Position numbers and translations under genes: made by a program
The notes under the pieces: model-generated
The model's database searches: none
What the model saw: only the letters and a program-made list of their open reading frames with translations
Told to the model about the DNA's origin: nothing
Shown: piece after piece, positions 8,031 to 17,079 of the stretch
Position numbering within the stretch: the stretch's first letter is position 1
Layout: every line of letters begins with the position of its first letter
Assembly: GCF_030063445.1 (NCBI RefSeq)
Contig: NZ_JASITD010000006.1
Location: 1-64,000 of the forward strand
Length of the DNA stretch: 64,000 bases
From: Hymenobacter sp. H14-R3
Lineage (GTDB): Bacteria; Bacteroidota; Bacteroidia; Cytophagales; Hymenobacteraceae
Reading direction: 5' to 3'

Positions 8031-9071
8031 ATGCGTAACCTCGTTGCTTTTTTGCTGCGCTTCCAGGGGGTGATGCTCTTTGTGCTGCTGGAAGTGGCGA
8101 GTTTGTTTTTGTTCGTGACCAATAGCTCGTACCAGCGGGCGGCGTTTTTCAACTCGGCCAACGCCTACGCGGGCGTAGTACTGGAACGCCGCACGCAAGT
8201 GGCTGATTACTTTAGACTTGACGAGCTAAACCACCAGCTGCTGGTGGATAACTCGCGGCTGCGCCAGCAGCTGTACCCGCCCGATTTTACCCACCGCGAG
8301 GCCGACTCGCTGCCCGTGGGCCGCGATACGCTGGGCCACGTCATCTACCGCCACCTGCGGCCCGACCCCAGCCAGGCCCTGCCTACCACCGGCCTGCCCC
8401 AGCCGCTGCCTAAAACCAAGCTGCCCAAGGTGTTGGCCCGCCCCGATACGCTGCTGCTGGCCGGCGTGCGGGTAGCCACCCGCGATGCGGCCTACCCGCT
8501 CATTCCGGCCCGGGTAATCAACAATTCGCTGCGGGCCGTGGATAACTACCTGACCCTGAACGTAGGCGCGGCCGACGGCGTGCAGCCCGGCCTGGGCGTG
8601 ATGAGCGCCGGCGGCGTAGTGGGGCAGGTAAAATCGGTGAGCGCGCACTACGCTACGGTATTCTCCATCCTGCATTCCAAAATGGCGATAGCGGCCAAAA
8701 TAAAGCGCGACGGTACCTTTGGCAGCGTGAAATGGCCCGGTGAAGATTATAGCCACGCGCTGCTCGACTACATTCCGCGCCAGAACCGCCTGGCGGTGGG
8801 CGACTCGGTGGTGACGTCGGGCTACAATGCCGTGTTTCCGGAGGGCGTGTTTGTGGGCACCGTGGAGTCGTTTGTGAAGGAGCCGGACAAAAATTTCTGG
8901 ACCGTGCGCCTGAAGCTGGGCGCCGATTTTAGCCGCCTCACCTACGTGTACGTGGTGCACAACCGGCCCCGTAGCGAGCGCGACTCGCTCGAAACCGCCG
9001 CCACAGCCCCCGAGCCCCTGCCCGCCAAGCCGGTGAAGCCGCTCGTTAAACCCACCCACGTTCCGCGATGA
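8031..9071 (+). CDS. mreC: Rod shape-determining protein MreC
   Basis: Encodes 346 aa. One N-terminal membrane anchor (about residues 10-30) is followed by a coiled coil (DELNHQLLVDNSRLRQQL) and the two beta domains of MreC (LTLNVGAADGVQPGLGVMS; VGDSVVTSGYNAVFPEGVFVG). The C-terminal tail is Pro/Lys-rich. It is a periplasmic scaffold of the elongasome linking MreB filaments with cell-wall enzymes. The stop overlaps the mreD start (ATGA), so the two are translationally coupled. Its start lies only 28 bases after the REP hairpin. Confidence 0.96.
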   Translation: MRNLVAFLLRFQGVMLFVLLEVASLFLFVTNSSYQRAAFFNSANAYAGVVLERRTQVADYFRLDELNHQLLVDNSRLRQQLYPPDFTHREADSLPVGRDTLGHVIYRHLRPDPSQALPTTGLPQPLPKTKLPKVLARPDTLLLAGVRVATRDAAYPLIPARVINNSLRAVDNYLTLNVGAADGVQPGLGVMSAGGVVGQVKSVSAHYATVFSILHSKMAIAAKIKRDGTFGSVKWPGEDYSHALLDYIPRQNRLAVGDSVVTSGYNAVFPEGVFVGTVESFVKEPDKNFWTVRLKLGADFSRLTYVYVVHNRPRSERDSLETAATAPEPLPAKPVKPLVKPTHVPR

Positions 9072-9595
9072 GTGTGCTGGCAATGCTTGTGCGGCAGTTG
9101 CTGCGGTTTGGTATCTACGCCGGGGTGCAGGTATTCATTGTGGGGCAGCTCTCGCTGTTTGGGCTGGGCTGGTGCTTTCTGTACCTGGGCTTTATCCTGT
9201 TTTTACCGTTGAGCACGCCCATTGCCTTGCAGCTGCTGCTGGGCTTTGCCATGGGTCTTTCGATGGATATTAGCTACGACACGGGCGGGCTGCACGCCGC
9301 CGCCGCCGTGCTACTGGCCTACCTGCGCCCCTGGGTGCTGCGCCTGCTCACCCCGCGCGACGGCTACGACACCCAGGACACCGTGAACGTGCACCAGATG
9401 GGCTGGCAGTGGTTTTCGGTGTACCTGCTGCTGCTGGTGAGCGTGCACCACGTGGTGTATTTTTTCCTGGAGCTGGGCTCCTTTCAGTACCCGCTGCGCA
9501 CGCTGGGCCGGGTGGGCGTCAGCATCCTGTTTACCAGCGTGGCCCTGCTGATAGTGCAGTTGCTGTTTTACCCGGTGCGCCGCGGGCGGAGCTAG
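9068..9595 (+). CDS. mreD: Rod shape-determining protein MreD
   Basis: Encodes 175 aa, almost all hydrophobic, with five or so membrane segments as in the MreD family. It completes the inner-membrane MreBCD complex. It starts inside the mreC stop codon (ATGA overlap). In most Bacteroidota the next genes are the elongation transpeptidase (mrdA) and rodA. Here the following gene is an alpha-2-macroglobulin, and an inverted-repeat element lies just after the stop. Confidence 0.9.
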   Translation: MSVLAMLVRQLLRFGIYAGVQVFIVGQLSLFGLGWCFLYLGFILFLPLSTPIALQLLLGFAMGLSMDISYDTGGLHAAAAVLLAYLRPWVLRLLTPRDGYDTQDTVNVHQMGWQWFSVYLLLLVSVHHVVYFFLELGSFQYPLRTLGRVGVSILFTSVALLIVQLLFYPVRRGRS

Positions 9596-9602
9596 GTACC
9601 GG

Positions 9603-9760
9603 GCAGCCCCACCCCCGGCCCCTCCCCTGCGGGGGAGGGGAGCCAGACGTAATTAATAATGAGTACGGGACAGTGAGCAATCGTTCATTGATAAATGCTC
9701 ATTTAATAATCGAATTTTGGCTCCCCTCCCCCGCAGGGGAGGGGCCGGGGGTGGGGCTGC
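9603..9760. mobile_element. MITE-like element with perfect 42-bp terminal inverted repeats
   Basis: The segment 9603-9644 (GCAGCCCCACCCCCGGCCCC onward) is the exact reverse complement of 9719-9760. The 74-base interior is AT-rich and non-coding. Each arm also contains its own CCCCTCCC/GGGAGGGG hairpin. No transposase is inside. A single diverged arm of the same family is embedded in the downstream gene (about 14090-14138). Whether it moves by transposition or is a REP-like palindrome is not decided by sequence. Confidence 0.85.
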
Positions 9761-9825
9761 AAAATGTGCAATTGGCACAGTTCCGGCATCTTTGGGGCAT
9801 CAACCTTGGCCGACCGGCCTGCCCC

Positions 9826-12800
9826 ATGCGCTACTTACTGCTTTGCTGCTGCCTGCTGATGACTGCTTTACTTGCCGACTCGGCCGCCCCTGGCCCCCAC
9901 ACGCCCTTTGCGGCTCAGTGGAAAAAGATTGACGCGCTGCTTCAGCAGGAGCAGACGGCCACTGCTGCCCCGCTGGTAGAGAAAATCTATCAGCAGGCCC
10001 GCCGCGAAAACAACGCCCCGGACTACGTGCGGGCGCTGCTCTACAAGATTCGCCTGCTTGATAACAAGGAGAACGATGCCGACGAAAAAGGTATTACCTT
10101 GTTGGAGAGCGACTTGAATACGGCGCAGTTTCCGGCGCGGCCCATTTTGCACTCGTTGCTAGGGGGCTTATACACCGCTTATTACAACCAGCACCGCTAC
10201 CAGCTGTACCAGCGCACCAGCGGGGCCGCCCCCACCACCGACGCGGCCACGCCCGGCGCGGCCGACGGCGGCACCAGCCTCGCCACCTGGGATGCGGGCC
10301 GGCTCGGCGTGGCCATCGTGCGCCACTACTACCAGTCGGTCGAAGACGAGCCGCAGCGCCAGCTCAAAACCACCCTGGCCGACCTCGGCGACCTGGCCAC
10401 CGGCGGCGATGCCGAGGGCCGCGCCCTGCGCCCCACCCTCTACGACCTGCTGGCCCAGCGCGCCATTGCCGGCCTCCAAAACCAGGAGCTCTACATTACC
10501 CGGCCCGAGCAGCAGTGGCAACCCACTGAGCCGCAGCTTTTTGGGAGTGCCCAGGAATTTGCTGCGCTGCGCCTGCTGGCCCCGGATGCCGACTCGCTCA
10601 ATGGCCAGCTGCACGTGCTGCACCTGTTGCAGCGCCTCACGGCCTCACGCCAGCAGCTGGCTCCGCAAAACCTGGCGGCCCTGGCCAATGTGGATTTGCA
10701 ACGCATTGACTACCTGCGCGGTATTACCCAAGATACTGACCTGGCCGACCAGTACGACTCCGCCCTGGCTCGCCTGGCCGCCACGTACCAGGCCTTGCCC
10801 ATCAGCGCCGAGTTTGTGGCCCGCCGCGCCGAGGCCCGGCGCGCCGCCGACCCCGTGGCTGCCGTGGCCCTGACGCGGGAGGCCGAAGCCCGGTTTCCAA
10901 AGTCGCGCGGGGCGGCGCGGGCCCGGCAGCTGCGCGCCGAGATTGAGCGGCCCGAGCTGGCGTTTTCGGCCGCCGCCATCGTGGTGCCCGGCCAGCCCTG
11001 GCGCCTCAGCCTCACGGCCCGCAACGTAACCGCGCTGCACGCCTCGGCCTACCGCATCACGCTGAAGGAGTGGGAACAGGGCTCCGGCTACGACCCGCAA
11101 GGCCGGCCCTTTGCCAAGCGCTACGCCCGCGCCCTGCGCGCCGCGCCGGCCGCCAGCTGGCCGGTAGTGGTGCCCACCCAGCCTCTCAACTACCTGGAGC
11201 AGAAGCTAGTGGCCGCCGGCGCGGCGCTGCCCGTGGGCTACTACGTGGTGGTTATCAGCAGCCAGGCCACCGACCCCACCGCGCCCCAGGCCGGGGCCGT
11301 AACGAGCTACGCCCTGCTGGGAGCCAGCGGGCTGAGCGTGGTGCACCGCCCCAAGGCCACCACCGGGGCCACCGCCCTGCTGCTGCTGGACCGCCAAAGC
11401 GGCGCGCCGCTGGCCGGGGTGAACAACCAGGCCGCGTTCAACGTGTACAACCGCGAAAAATCGCGCGATGATAAGCGCCTGAGTGCCGTGCTGCCCACCA
11501 ACACGATGGGCGAAGCCGAACTGCCGGCCCCCCTCAGCAACAGCGCGTCGTTTGGGCGCGAGCAGCTGCAAAGCGTGCGCTCGTGGCGGGGCCGCGACAC
11601 GCTGCTGACCCTGCTCAACGGCTCCTACTACCCCAGCTACGAAGAGGTGGACCGGCCGCAGCAACGCACCTTCCTGTTCACCGACCGCGCCATCTACCGG
11701 CCGGGGCAAACGGTTTATTTTAAGGGAATTACGACCGAAAGCCGGGCGGCCAAAAGCCAGCTGCTCACCGGCCAGCTGGTGAGCGTGCGCCTGATTGATG
11801 TGAACGGCCAAACCGTGCAAACGCTGCCCTTCACCACCTCCGATTTCGGGAGTTTCCACGGCTCGCTGGTGCTGCCCACCGGCCTGCTCAATGGCCAGAT
11901 GCGGCTGCAAACCGACCACGGCAGCCTCAGCTTCGCGGTGGAGGATTACAAGCGGCCCACCTTCCTGGTGGCGCTCGACTCGGTGCCCGGCCGGCCGCAG
12001 CTGGGCCAGCCGCTGACCCTGAGCGGCCACGCCCGCGCCTATGCCGGCCAGGCCACCGATGGGGCCAAGGTGAGCTACCGCATCACGCGCCGCGAGCTGT
12101 GGGCGCTGTTTGACTACGACCTGGGCGGCCGAAGCCGCATTTCGCGGCCCGGCCCGCGTGGGGGCAACCAGGAAATCGCCCACGGCACCACCACCACCGA
12201 CGCCGAGGGCCGCTTCGCTATCACCTTCACGCCGCCGCTGGCCCCCCGGCAGCCGGGCCGCCGCGGCTGGGAGCCGGGCTACCTCTTTGAAATAACCGCC
12301 GACGTGACCGACGCGGCCGGCGAAACCCGCACTGGCACCCGCAACGTGGCCATCGGCCACAACCCGCTCAGCCTGCGCCTCACCGGCCCCGATAAGGTTG
12401 ATAAGGCCGCCCTGCCTGCTTTCACGCTGCTGAGCACCAACGCGACCGGCGAGCCCTTGCCGGCTGCCGGAGTATTACGCTTATTAGCAGTTAGTTATAA
12501 AAAAGGTCCGGTTGGTATACCCGGCCCCGCGCCCGAAACCGCCGACAACGAAGCGCCCGCCGAACTGGTCAAAACCCTGGCTTTCGACACCAAAGCCGGC
12601 CCCGCGCTCGCCCTGAGCGCCGCCCTGGCCGCGCTGCCCACCGGCCGCTACCGCCTCGAAGCCCAGGCCACCGGCCGCGATTCGGCGCGGGCCAGCCTCG
12701 ACTTCACGCTCTACGACGCGCGGGCGGCCACCGTGCCCTACGCCACGCCCGACTGGTTTGTGGCCCTCACCGACTCGGTGGCCCCCGGCCAGCCCGCCAG

Positions 12801-15800
12801 CATTTTGCTGGGCAGCAGCGAGGCCGATGCCCGCATTCTGCTCGAAGTGGAGCGCGGCGGCCAGCTGCTGCGCCACGAGTGGCTCACGCTGAAAGCCGGC
12901 GAGCAGCGCCGCCTGGCCCTGGAAAGTGGCCCCGCCGCGGCCCGCGGCCCGCTCTACGTGCACACCACGCAGGTGCGTGCTAATCAGCTGTATCGCCACG
13001 ATGCCACTGTGCAGGTAGTCGAAAAGCCCCAGCCGCTCGCGCTGGCCATCAGCACCTTCCGCGATAAGCTGGCCCCCGGCCAACAGGAAACCTGGCGCGT
13101 CACTATCCGCCAGGCCAACGGCAAGCCTGCCGCGGCCGAGCTGCTGGCTACGCTCTACGACCAGAGCCTGGACGTATTCCGGCCCCACAGCTTTACGGGA
13201 CTGGATTTCGGCGGTAATTACTACCCGGCCCGGTTTGGCTGGCAGGGCGAGTTTGGGGAGTTGAATTCGGAAGTGCTGGGTCAGCTTGCTGGTTCAGAGA
13301 ATGAATTGAGTGTAGAATATCCCCAATTAAAAAACTGGTACACAGAATATAAAGCTCAGCGAGGCGGCGGTTTGGATGGGGTGCGAATGAGAGGCATGGC
13401 CATTGGCGGTAGCCCAAAAGTAATGATTCGCGGAGTGGCTGCTCCGGCCCCCATGGCCGCAGCAACCAAGTTTAAAATGCAGGAAAGCGTAGCCGCAGAT
13501 GGGCGCGCAGACACTGCCAGCGCGCCGGCGCAGCCGGGTAGTGCCCCCGACCTCACCGCGGTGCCCACCCGCACCGACTTCCGCGAAACCGCTTTCTGGC
13601 AGCCCGCCCTGCGCACCGACGCAACCGGCGATATTGTGCTCGAATTTCAGATGCCCGAGGCCGTAACACGCTGGCAGCTGCTGGCCCTGGCCCACGACCA
13701 AAACCTGCGCACCGGCCAGCTCGCCCGCCAGCTCGTGACGCAGAAGGAAATCCAGATAACGCCCAACGCCCCGCGCTTCCTGCGGCCCGGCGACACGTTC
13801 ACGTTCCCCGCCAAGTTCTCCAACCTCACCGACTACGCCGTCAGCGGCACCACGCAGCTCTTTTTGCTCGATGCCGCTACCGGCCAGGATATTACGAGCC
13901 AGCTGCTGCGCGGCCCCGCCGAGCAGCCTGTAAGCGCCGCCGCCCACCAAAGCGCCGCCCTGGGCTGGGAGCTGCGCCTACCCACCGACTTCGCGCCCGT
14001 CGCCGTTACCTACCGCGTAGTGGCCCAGAGTCAGTCATCAGGTAGCAATCATCAGGTATCGGATAAAAAATCGCGCAGAAAAAGTAATAATCCGGCCCCC
14101 CTTACCCACAGGGGAGGGGCTGGGGGTGGGGCTACCACTTTCTCCGACGGTGAGGAAAACACGCTGCCGGTGCTGCCCAATCGCATCCTTATTACCGAGA
14201 GCCTGCCGCTGCCCATCGTGGGGCCCGGCACCCGCGCGTTTGAGCTGAAAAAGCTGACCAGCACCAGCTCGCTCACCCGGCGCAACTACGCGCTGACGCT
14301 CGAAATGACGGCCAACCCCGCCTGGTACGCCGTGCAGAGCCTGCCCTACCTCATGGAGTACCCCTACGAGTGCTCCGAGCAGGTGTTTAGCCGCCTCTAC
14401 GCCAACCTGTTGGCCGCCCAGATTCTCAAGGCCAACCCGCGCTTCAAAGCCGTGCTGGCCGAGTGGACGCGCCAGGCCCAGAGCGGTACCGCCGCCCAGC
14501 GCAACGCCCTCGAAAGCAAACTAGCTCAAAACCAGGAGCTTAAAAACCTACTCTTGCAGGAAACGCCGTGGGTGCGCGACGCCCAGGGCGAAAATGAGCG
14601 CCTGGCCCGCCTCAGCACCCTGTTTGACGAAACCCGCCTGCGCGGCGAAACCGCCCGCGCCCTGGCCAAGCTGCAAGCCATGCAGCAGCCCGGCGGGGCC
14701 TTCCCGTGGTTTGCGCAAATGCCCGCCGACCGCTACATCACCCAGCTCATCGTGGTGGGCTTCGGCAAGCTCAAAAAGCTCGGGGCCTTCGACGCCAGCC
14801 AGGACGACGCGGCCCGCGATATCCTCCAAAATGCCCTGCGCTACCTCGACGCCGCCCTGGCCAGAGAGTACGCCGACCTGCGCCGGCAAAAGGCCGTGAA
14901 GCTGGCCGATAGCCACCTCAGCGACAACGCCATTCAGGCGCTGTACGCCCGTAGCTTCTGGCCCCAGCCGGCCGTAGCGGCCGCCGACCAGCCGGCCGCC
15001 GCCTACTACCGCGGCCAGGCCGCCACCTACTGGCCCGGCCAAACGCGCTACCTGCAAGCGCAGCTGGCGCTGGCCCTGTTCCGGGCCGATGCCACGGCCC
15101 CGGCCGCCACGGCCATCCTGCGTGCCCTCAGCGAAAATGCCCTCCACAGCCCCGAGTTGGGCATGTATTGGAAGGAAGTGCGCGGCGGCTACTACTGGCG
15201 CGAGGCCCGCACCGAAACCCAGGCTACCCTCATCGAAGCCTTCGACGAAGTTAAAAACGACCAGCAAGCGGTGGATGAGATGAAGCTGTGGCTGCTCACC
15301 CAGAAGCAAACCCATAACTGGGAAAGCACCCGCGCCACCGCCGATGCCTGCTACGCCCTGCTGCTGCGCGGCACCGACTGGCTGGCCACGCCCGCGCCGC
15401 TGCAAGTAACCGTGGGCGGCCAGCCCGTGCAGCCCGAGGCCACCCAGGCCGGTACCGGCTACTACAAAACCAGTTGGCCCGCCGCCGCCATGCAGCCCGC
15501 CCAGGGCCGGGTAACCGTCACCAAAACCGATGCCGGCGTGGCCTGGGGCGCGCTCTACTGGCAGTATTTTGAGGATATCGACCAGGTGACGCCCGCCGCC
15601 ACGCCCCTCAGCCTGGAGCGCCAGCTTTACCGCGAAACCCGCACCGCCGCCGGCCCGCAGCTCGAAAAGATTGATGCCGCCACGCCGCTGCGCGTGGGCG
15701 ACGCTCTGGTGGTGCGCCTCGTGTTGCGCACCGACCGCGCCCTGGAGTACGTGCACCTCAAAGACCAGCGCGCCGCTGGCCTGGAGCCTATTAGCCCACT

Positions 15801-16029
15801 CAGCGGCTACCGCTACCAGAACGGGCTGGGCTACTATGAGAGCCCGCGCGACGCGGCCACCAACTTTTTTCTGAGCGCCGTGCCGCGTGGCACCCACGTG
15901 TTTGAATACCGGCTGCGGGCCAGCCAGGCCGGCAATTTTTCGGGGGGGCTCAGCCAGGCCCAATGCTTGTATGCGCCCGAGTTTGGGGCCAATTCGGCTG
16001 GTTTGCGCCTCACCATTGCCCCGCAGTAG
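9826..16029 (+). CDS. Alpha-2-macroglobulin family protein
   Basis: Encodes about 2067 aa with a signal peptide (residues 1-20). The core carries MG-type beta domains, the bait/ANA region with MPEAVTRWQLLALAHDQNLRTG, the segment FSDGEENTLPVLPNR, and the thioester-like motif CSEQ (Cys at about 1516) in YPYECSEQVFSRLYAN. In thioester members the Cys and Gln form the bond that traps proteases, and both residues are kept here. Bacterial homologues sit in the periplasm or on the envelope. The start at 9826 was chosen for the signal peptide. The frame is open further upstream, but that part overlaps mreD and the inverted-repeat element. Residues 1402-1437 are an in-frame repeat insertion. No pbpC lies beside it, unlike the classical pairing. 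Confidence 0.93.
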   Translation: MRYLLLCCCLLMTALLADSAAPGPHTPFAAQWKKIDALLQQEQTATAAPLVEKIYQQARRENNAPDYVRALLYKIRLLDNKENDADEKGITLLESDLNTAQFPARPILHSLLGGLYTAYYNQHRYQLYQRTSGAAPTTDAATPGAADGGTSLATWDAGRLGVAIVRHYYQSVEDEPQRQLKTTLADLGDLATGGDAEGRALRPTLYDLLAQRAIAGLQNQELYITRPEQQWQPTEPQLFGSAQEFAALRLLAPDADSLNGQLHVLHLLQRLTASRQQLAPQNLAALANVDLQRIDYLRGITQDTDLADQYDSALARLAATYQALPISAEFVARRAEARRAADPVAAVALTREAEARFPKSRGAARARQLRAEIERPELAFSAAAIVVPGQPWRLSLTARNVTALHASAYRITLKEWEQGSGYDPQGRPFAKRYARALRAAPAASWPVVVPTQPLNYLEQKLVAAGAALPVGYYVVVISSQATDPTAPQAGAVTSYALLGASGLSVVHRPKATTGATALLLLDRQSGAPLAGVNNQAAFNVYNREKSRDDKRLSAVLPTNTMGEAELPAPLSNSASFGREQLQSVRSWRGRDTLLTLLNGSYYPSYEEVDRPQQRTFLFTDRAIYRPGQTVYFKGITTESRAAKSQLLTGQLVSVRLIDVNGQTVQTLPFTTSDFGSFHGSLVLPTGLLNGQMRLQTDHGSLSFAVEDYKRPTFLVALDSVPGRPQLGQPLTLSGHARAYAGQATDGAKVSYRITRRELWALFDYDLGGRSRISRPGPRGGNQEIAHGTTTTDAEGRFAITFTPPLAPRQPGRRGWEPGYLFEITADVTDAAGETRTGTRNVAIGHNPLSLRLTGPDKVDKAALPAFTLLSTNATGEPLPAAGVLRLLAVSYKKGPVGIPGPAPETADNEAPAELVKTLAFDTKAGPALALSAALAALPTGRYRLEAQATGRDSARASLDFTLYDARAATVPYATPDWFVALTDSVAPGQPASILLGSSEADARILLEVERGGQLLRHEWLTLKAGEQRRLALESGPAAARGPLYVHTTQVRANQLYRHDATVQVVEKPQPLALAISTFRDKLAPGQQETWRVTIRQANGKPAAAELLATLYDQSLDVFRPHSFTGLDFGGNYYPARFGWQGEFGELNSEVLGQLAGSENELSVEYPQLKNWYTEYKAQRGGGLDGVRMRGMAIGGSPKVMIRGVAAPAPMAAATKFKMQESVAADGRADTASAPAQPGSAPDLTAVPTRTDFRETAFWQPALRTDATGDIVLEFQMPEAVTRWQLLALAHDQNLRTGQLARQLVTQKEIQITPNAPRFLRPGDTFTFPAKFSNLTDYAVSGTTQLFLLDAATGQDITSQLLRGPAEQPVSAAAHQSAALGWELRLPTDFAPVAVTYRVVAQSQSSGSNHQVSDKKSRRKSNNPAPLTHRGGAGGGATTFSDGEENTLPVLPNRILITESLPLPIVGPGTRAFELKKLTSTSSLTRRNYALTLEMTANPAWYAVQSLPYLMEYPYECSEQVFSRLYANLLAAQILKANPRFKAVLAEWTRQAQSGTAAQRNALESKLAQNQELKNLLLQETPWVRDAQGENERLARLSTLFDETRLRGETARALAKLQAMQQPGGAFPWFAQMPADRYITQLIVVGFGKLKKLGAFDASQDDAARDILQNALRYLDAALAREYADLRRQKAVKLADSHLSDNAIQALYARSFWPQPAVAAADQPAAAYYRGQAATYWPGQTRYLQAQLALALFRADATAPAATAILRALSENALHSPELGMYWKEVRGGYYWREARTETQATLIEAFDEVKNDQQAVDEMKLWLLTQKQTHNWESTRATADACYALLLRGTDWLATPAPLQVTVGGQPVQPEATQAGTGYYKTSWPAAAMQPAQGRVTVTKTDAGVAWGALYWQYFEDIDQVTPAATPLSLERQLYRETRTAAGPQLEKIDAATPLRVGDALVVRLVLRTDRALEYVHLKDQRAAGLEPISPLSGYRYQNGLGYYESPRDAATNFFLSAVPRGTHVFEYRLRASQAGNFSGGLSQAQCLYAPEFGANSAGLRLTIAPQ
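14031..14138 (+). repeat. Repeat-derived in-frame insertion inside the alpha-2-macroglobulin gene
   Basis: Between TYRVVAQ and FSDGEENTLP, which adjoin in family members I know, the frame gains about 36 codons reading SQSSGSNHQVSDKKSRR onward. The 3' part (GGGGAGGGGCTGGGGGTGGG) is a diverged arm of the element at 9603-9760. The 5' part has CATCAGGTA twice. The frame is preserved. Confidence 0.75.
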
Positions 16030-16109
16030 GCGGCCCGCACGGGGCGGGGCAGGAGCTGTTCTTTGGTGTTGCGGGCTGCCCGGCGGGCACGTTTTGCGGG
16101 CTGACCGCC

Positions 16110-16140
16110 TTGTGTAGTCGGGCCGGGCGAGCTATTTTTG
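16110..16140 (+). promoter_or_regulatory. Promoter TTG-N20-TATTTTTG
   Basis: TTG at 16110-16112 and TATTTTTG at 16133-16140 match the Bacteroidota -33/-7 pattern with 20-base spacing, 28 bases upstream of the histone-like gene start. Confidence 0.65.
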
Positions 16141-16168
16141 TTTTTCTAAATTATCCAGTAAGTTATTG

Positions 16169-16822
16169 ATGAGGAAGCTAATTGTTGTACTAGCCCTGTC
16201 GCTGAGTTCGTCGGCGGCCTGGGCCCAAGCCGAGAAAGCCCCAGTCGTTACCAAGCTGCCCGGCGAAGAAAGCCTGAGTAACCGCGAGCGCGCCGAGCGC
16301 GATTTCCTGATGCCGGTGCGCCGCAAAAAGGCCGCCGAAACGCCCAAGCCCACCGCCTCGGCCGAGCAGCTATCCAGTGCCTCGCCCGAAACCGACGCCA
16401 CCGCCCACTACAACGTAGCTGCCCCCGAGCCCCGCGCCGAAGAAGTAGCCGCCCACGAAGCCACCGCCGCCCGCTCGCGCGCCACCCGCCACGCCGCCTG
16501 GCTGGCCGCCCGCCGCGAAGAGCGCGCCGACGAAGCTCGCGCTGAGCGCCGCGCCGCCGCCCGCCGCGCCGCCCGCCACACCAGCAACGCCGCCAAGTCG
16601 AGCCACAGCAGCAAATCGACCAAAGCCAGCCGCGCCAAGGAAGCCCGCGAAGCCAAGCACCACACCGCCGCCAAAGCCACCACGCACCACAGCAGCAAGA
16701 AAGCCGCCACGCACACGGCCAAAAAGACTGCCACCAAAAAAGCCGTCAGCCACACCGCTGCTAAAAAGGTGAAAACCAAGGTAAAAGCGAAAGCCACTAC
16801 CACCAAGCACAAGCGCCGCTAG
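16169..16822 (+). CDS. Secreted Ala/Lys/His-rich histone H1-like protein
   Basis: Encodes about 217 aa. Residues 1-21 form a signal peptide ending AWAQA. The rest is low complexity. An Ala/Glu/Arg-rich section (about 90-145) is followed by a Lys/His/Ala/Thr tail (HHSSKKAATHTAKKTATKKA) like bacterial histone H1 C-termini. The tail would bind DNA, RNA or acidic polysaccharide. With a signal peptide the likely place is the envelope rather than the nucleoid. The ATG at 16169 is used rather than the TTG just before it. Its own promoter and terminator make it a single-gene unit. No enzymatic domain is present and the function is unknown. Confidence 0.75.
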   Translation: MRKLIVVLALSLSSSAAWAQAEKAPVVTKLPGEESLSNRERAERDFLMPVRRKKAAETPKPTASAEQLSSASPETDATAHYNVAAPEPRAEEVAAHEATAARSRATRHAAWLAARREERADEARAERRAAARRAARHTSNAAKSSHSSKSTKASRAKEAREAKHHTAAKATTHHSSKKAATHTAKKTATKKAVSHTAAKKVKTKVKAKATTTKHKRR

Positions 16823-16838
16823 CCCCAGGCGCGCCCAA

Positions 16839-16874
16839 CGCAAGAGGCCCGGCAGCAATGCCGGGCCTCTTGCG
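16839..16874 (+). terminator. Rho-independent terminator of histone-like gene
   Basis: Arms CGCAAGAGGCCCGGCA and TGCCGGGCCTCTTGCG enclose a 4-base loop, followed by TTTA. Confidence 0.85.
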
Positions 16875-16931
16875 TTTAGTAAGTTTCCCAAATATCCTCT
16901 GTCAGGTGCAACCTCGCTGGGGATGGGCACC

Positions 16932-17069
16932 AACTTACCCAACTCCTGTTTGGATAGCCCCTATCGGGGTACGTGCGCCGGTCCGCCGGTTGACGGGCGC
17001 GCCGCTTGGCCAGTCGGGCCGGCATCGTTCACGCGTCAACCGGTCGGCCAGCTAGCGCCGGCGGACCGG
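16932..17069. repeat. Palindromic repeat region (partial CTATCC-type unit plus inverted repeat)
   Basis: 16937-16957 (CTCCTGTTTGGATAG end) is the reverse complement of the start of the elements at 21733 and 47913. Just downstream, CCGGTCCGCCGG (16978-16989) pairs with CCGGCGGACCGG (17058-17069) and CGGTTGACG pairs with CGTCAACCG (17034-17042). No gene is present. Confidence 0.6.
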
Positions 17070-17079
17070 ACGCATACTG

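Noticed and set aside
9409..9825. Upstream extension of the alpha-2-macroglobulin gene
   Set aside because: It overlaps mreD and reads through an inverted-repeat element. The signal peptide begins at 9826.
14548..15963. Long minus-strand open frame opposite the alpha-2-macroglobulin gene
   Set aside because: Gly/Ala-rich shadow of high-GC codon bias, no family motif, no start context.
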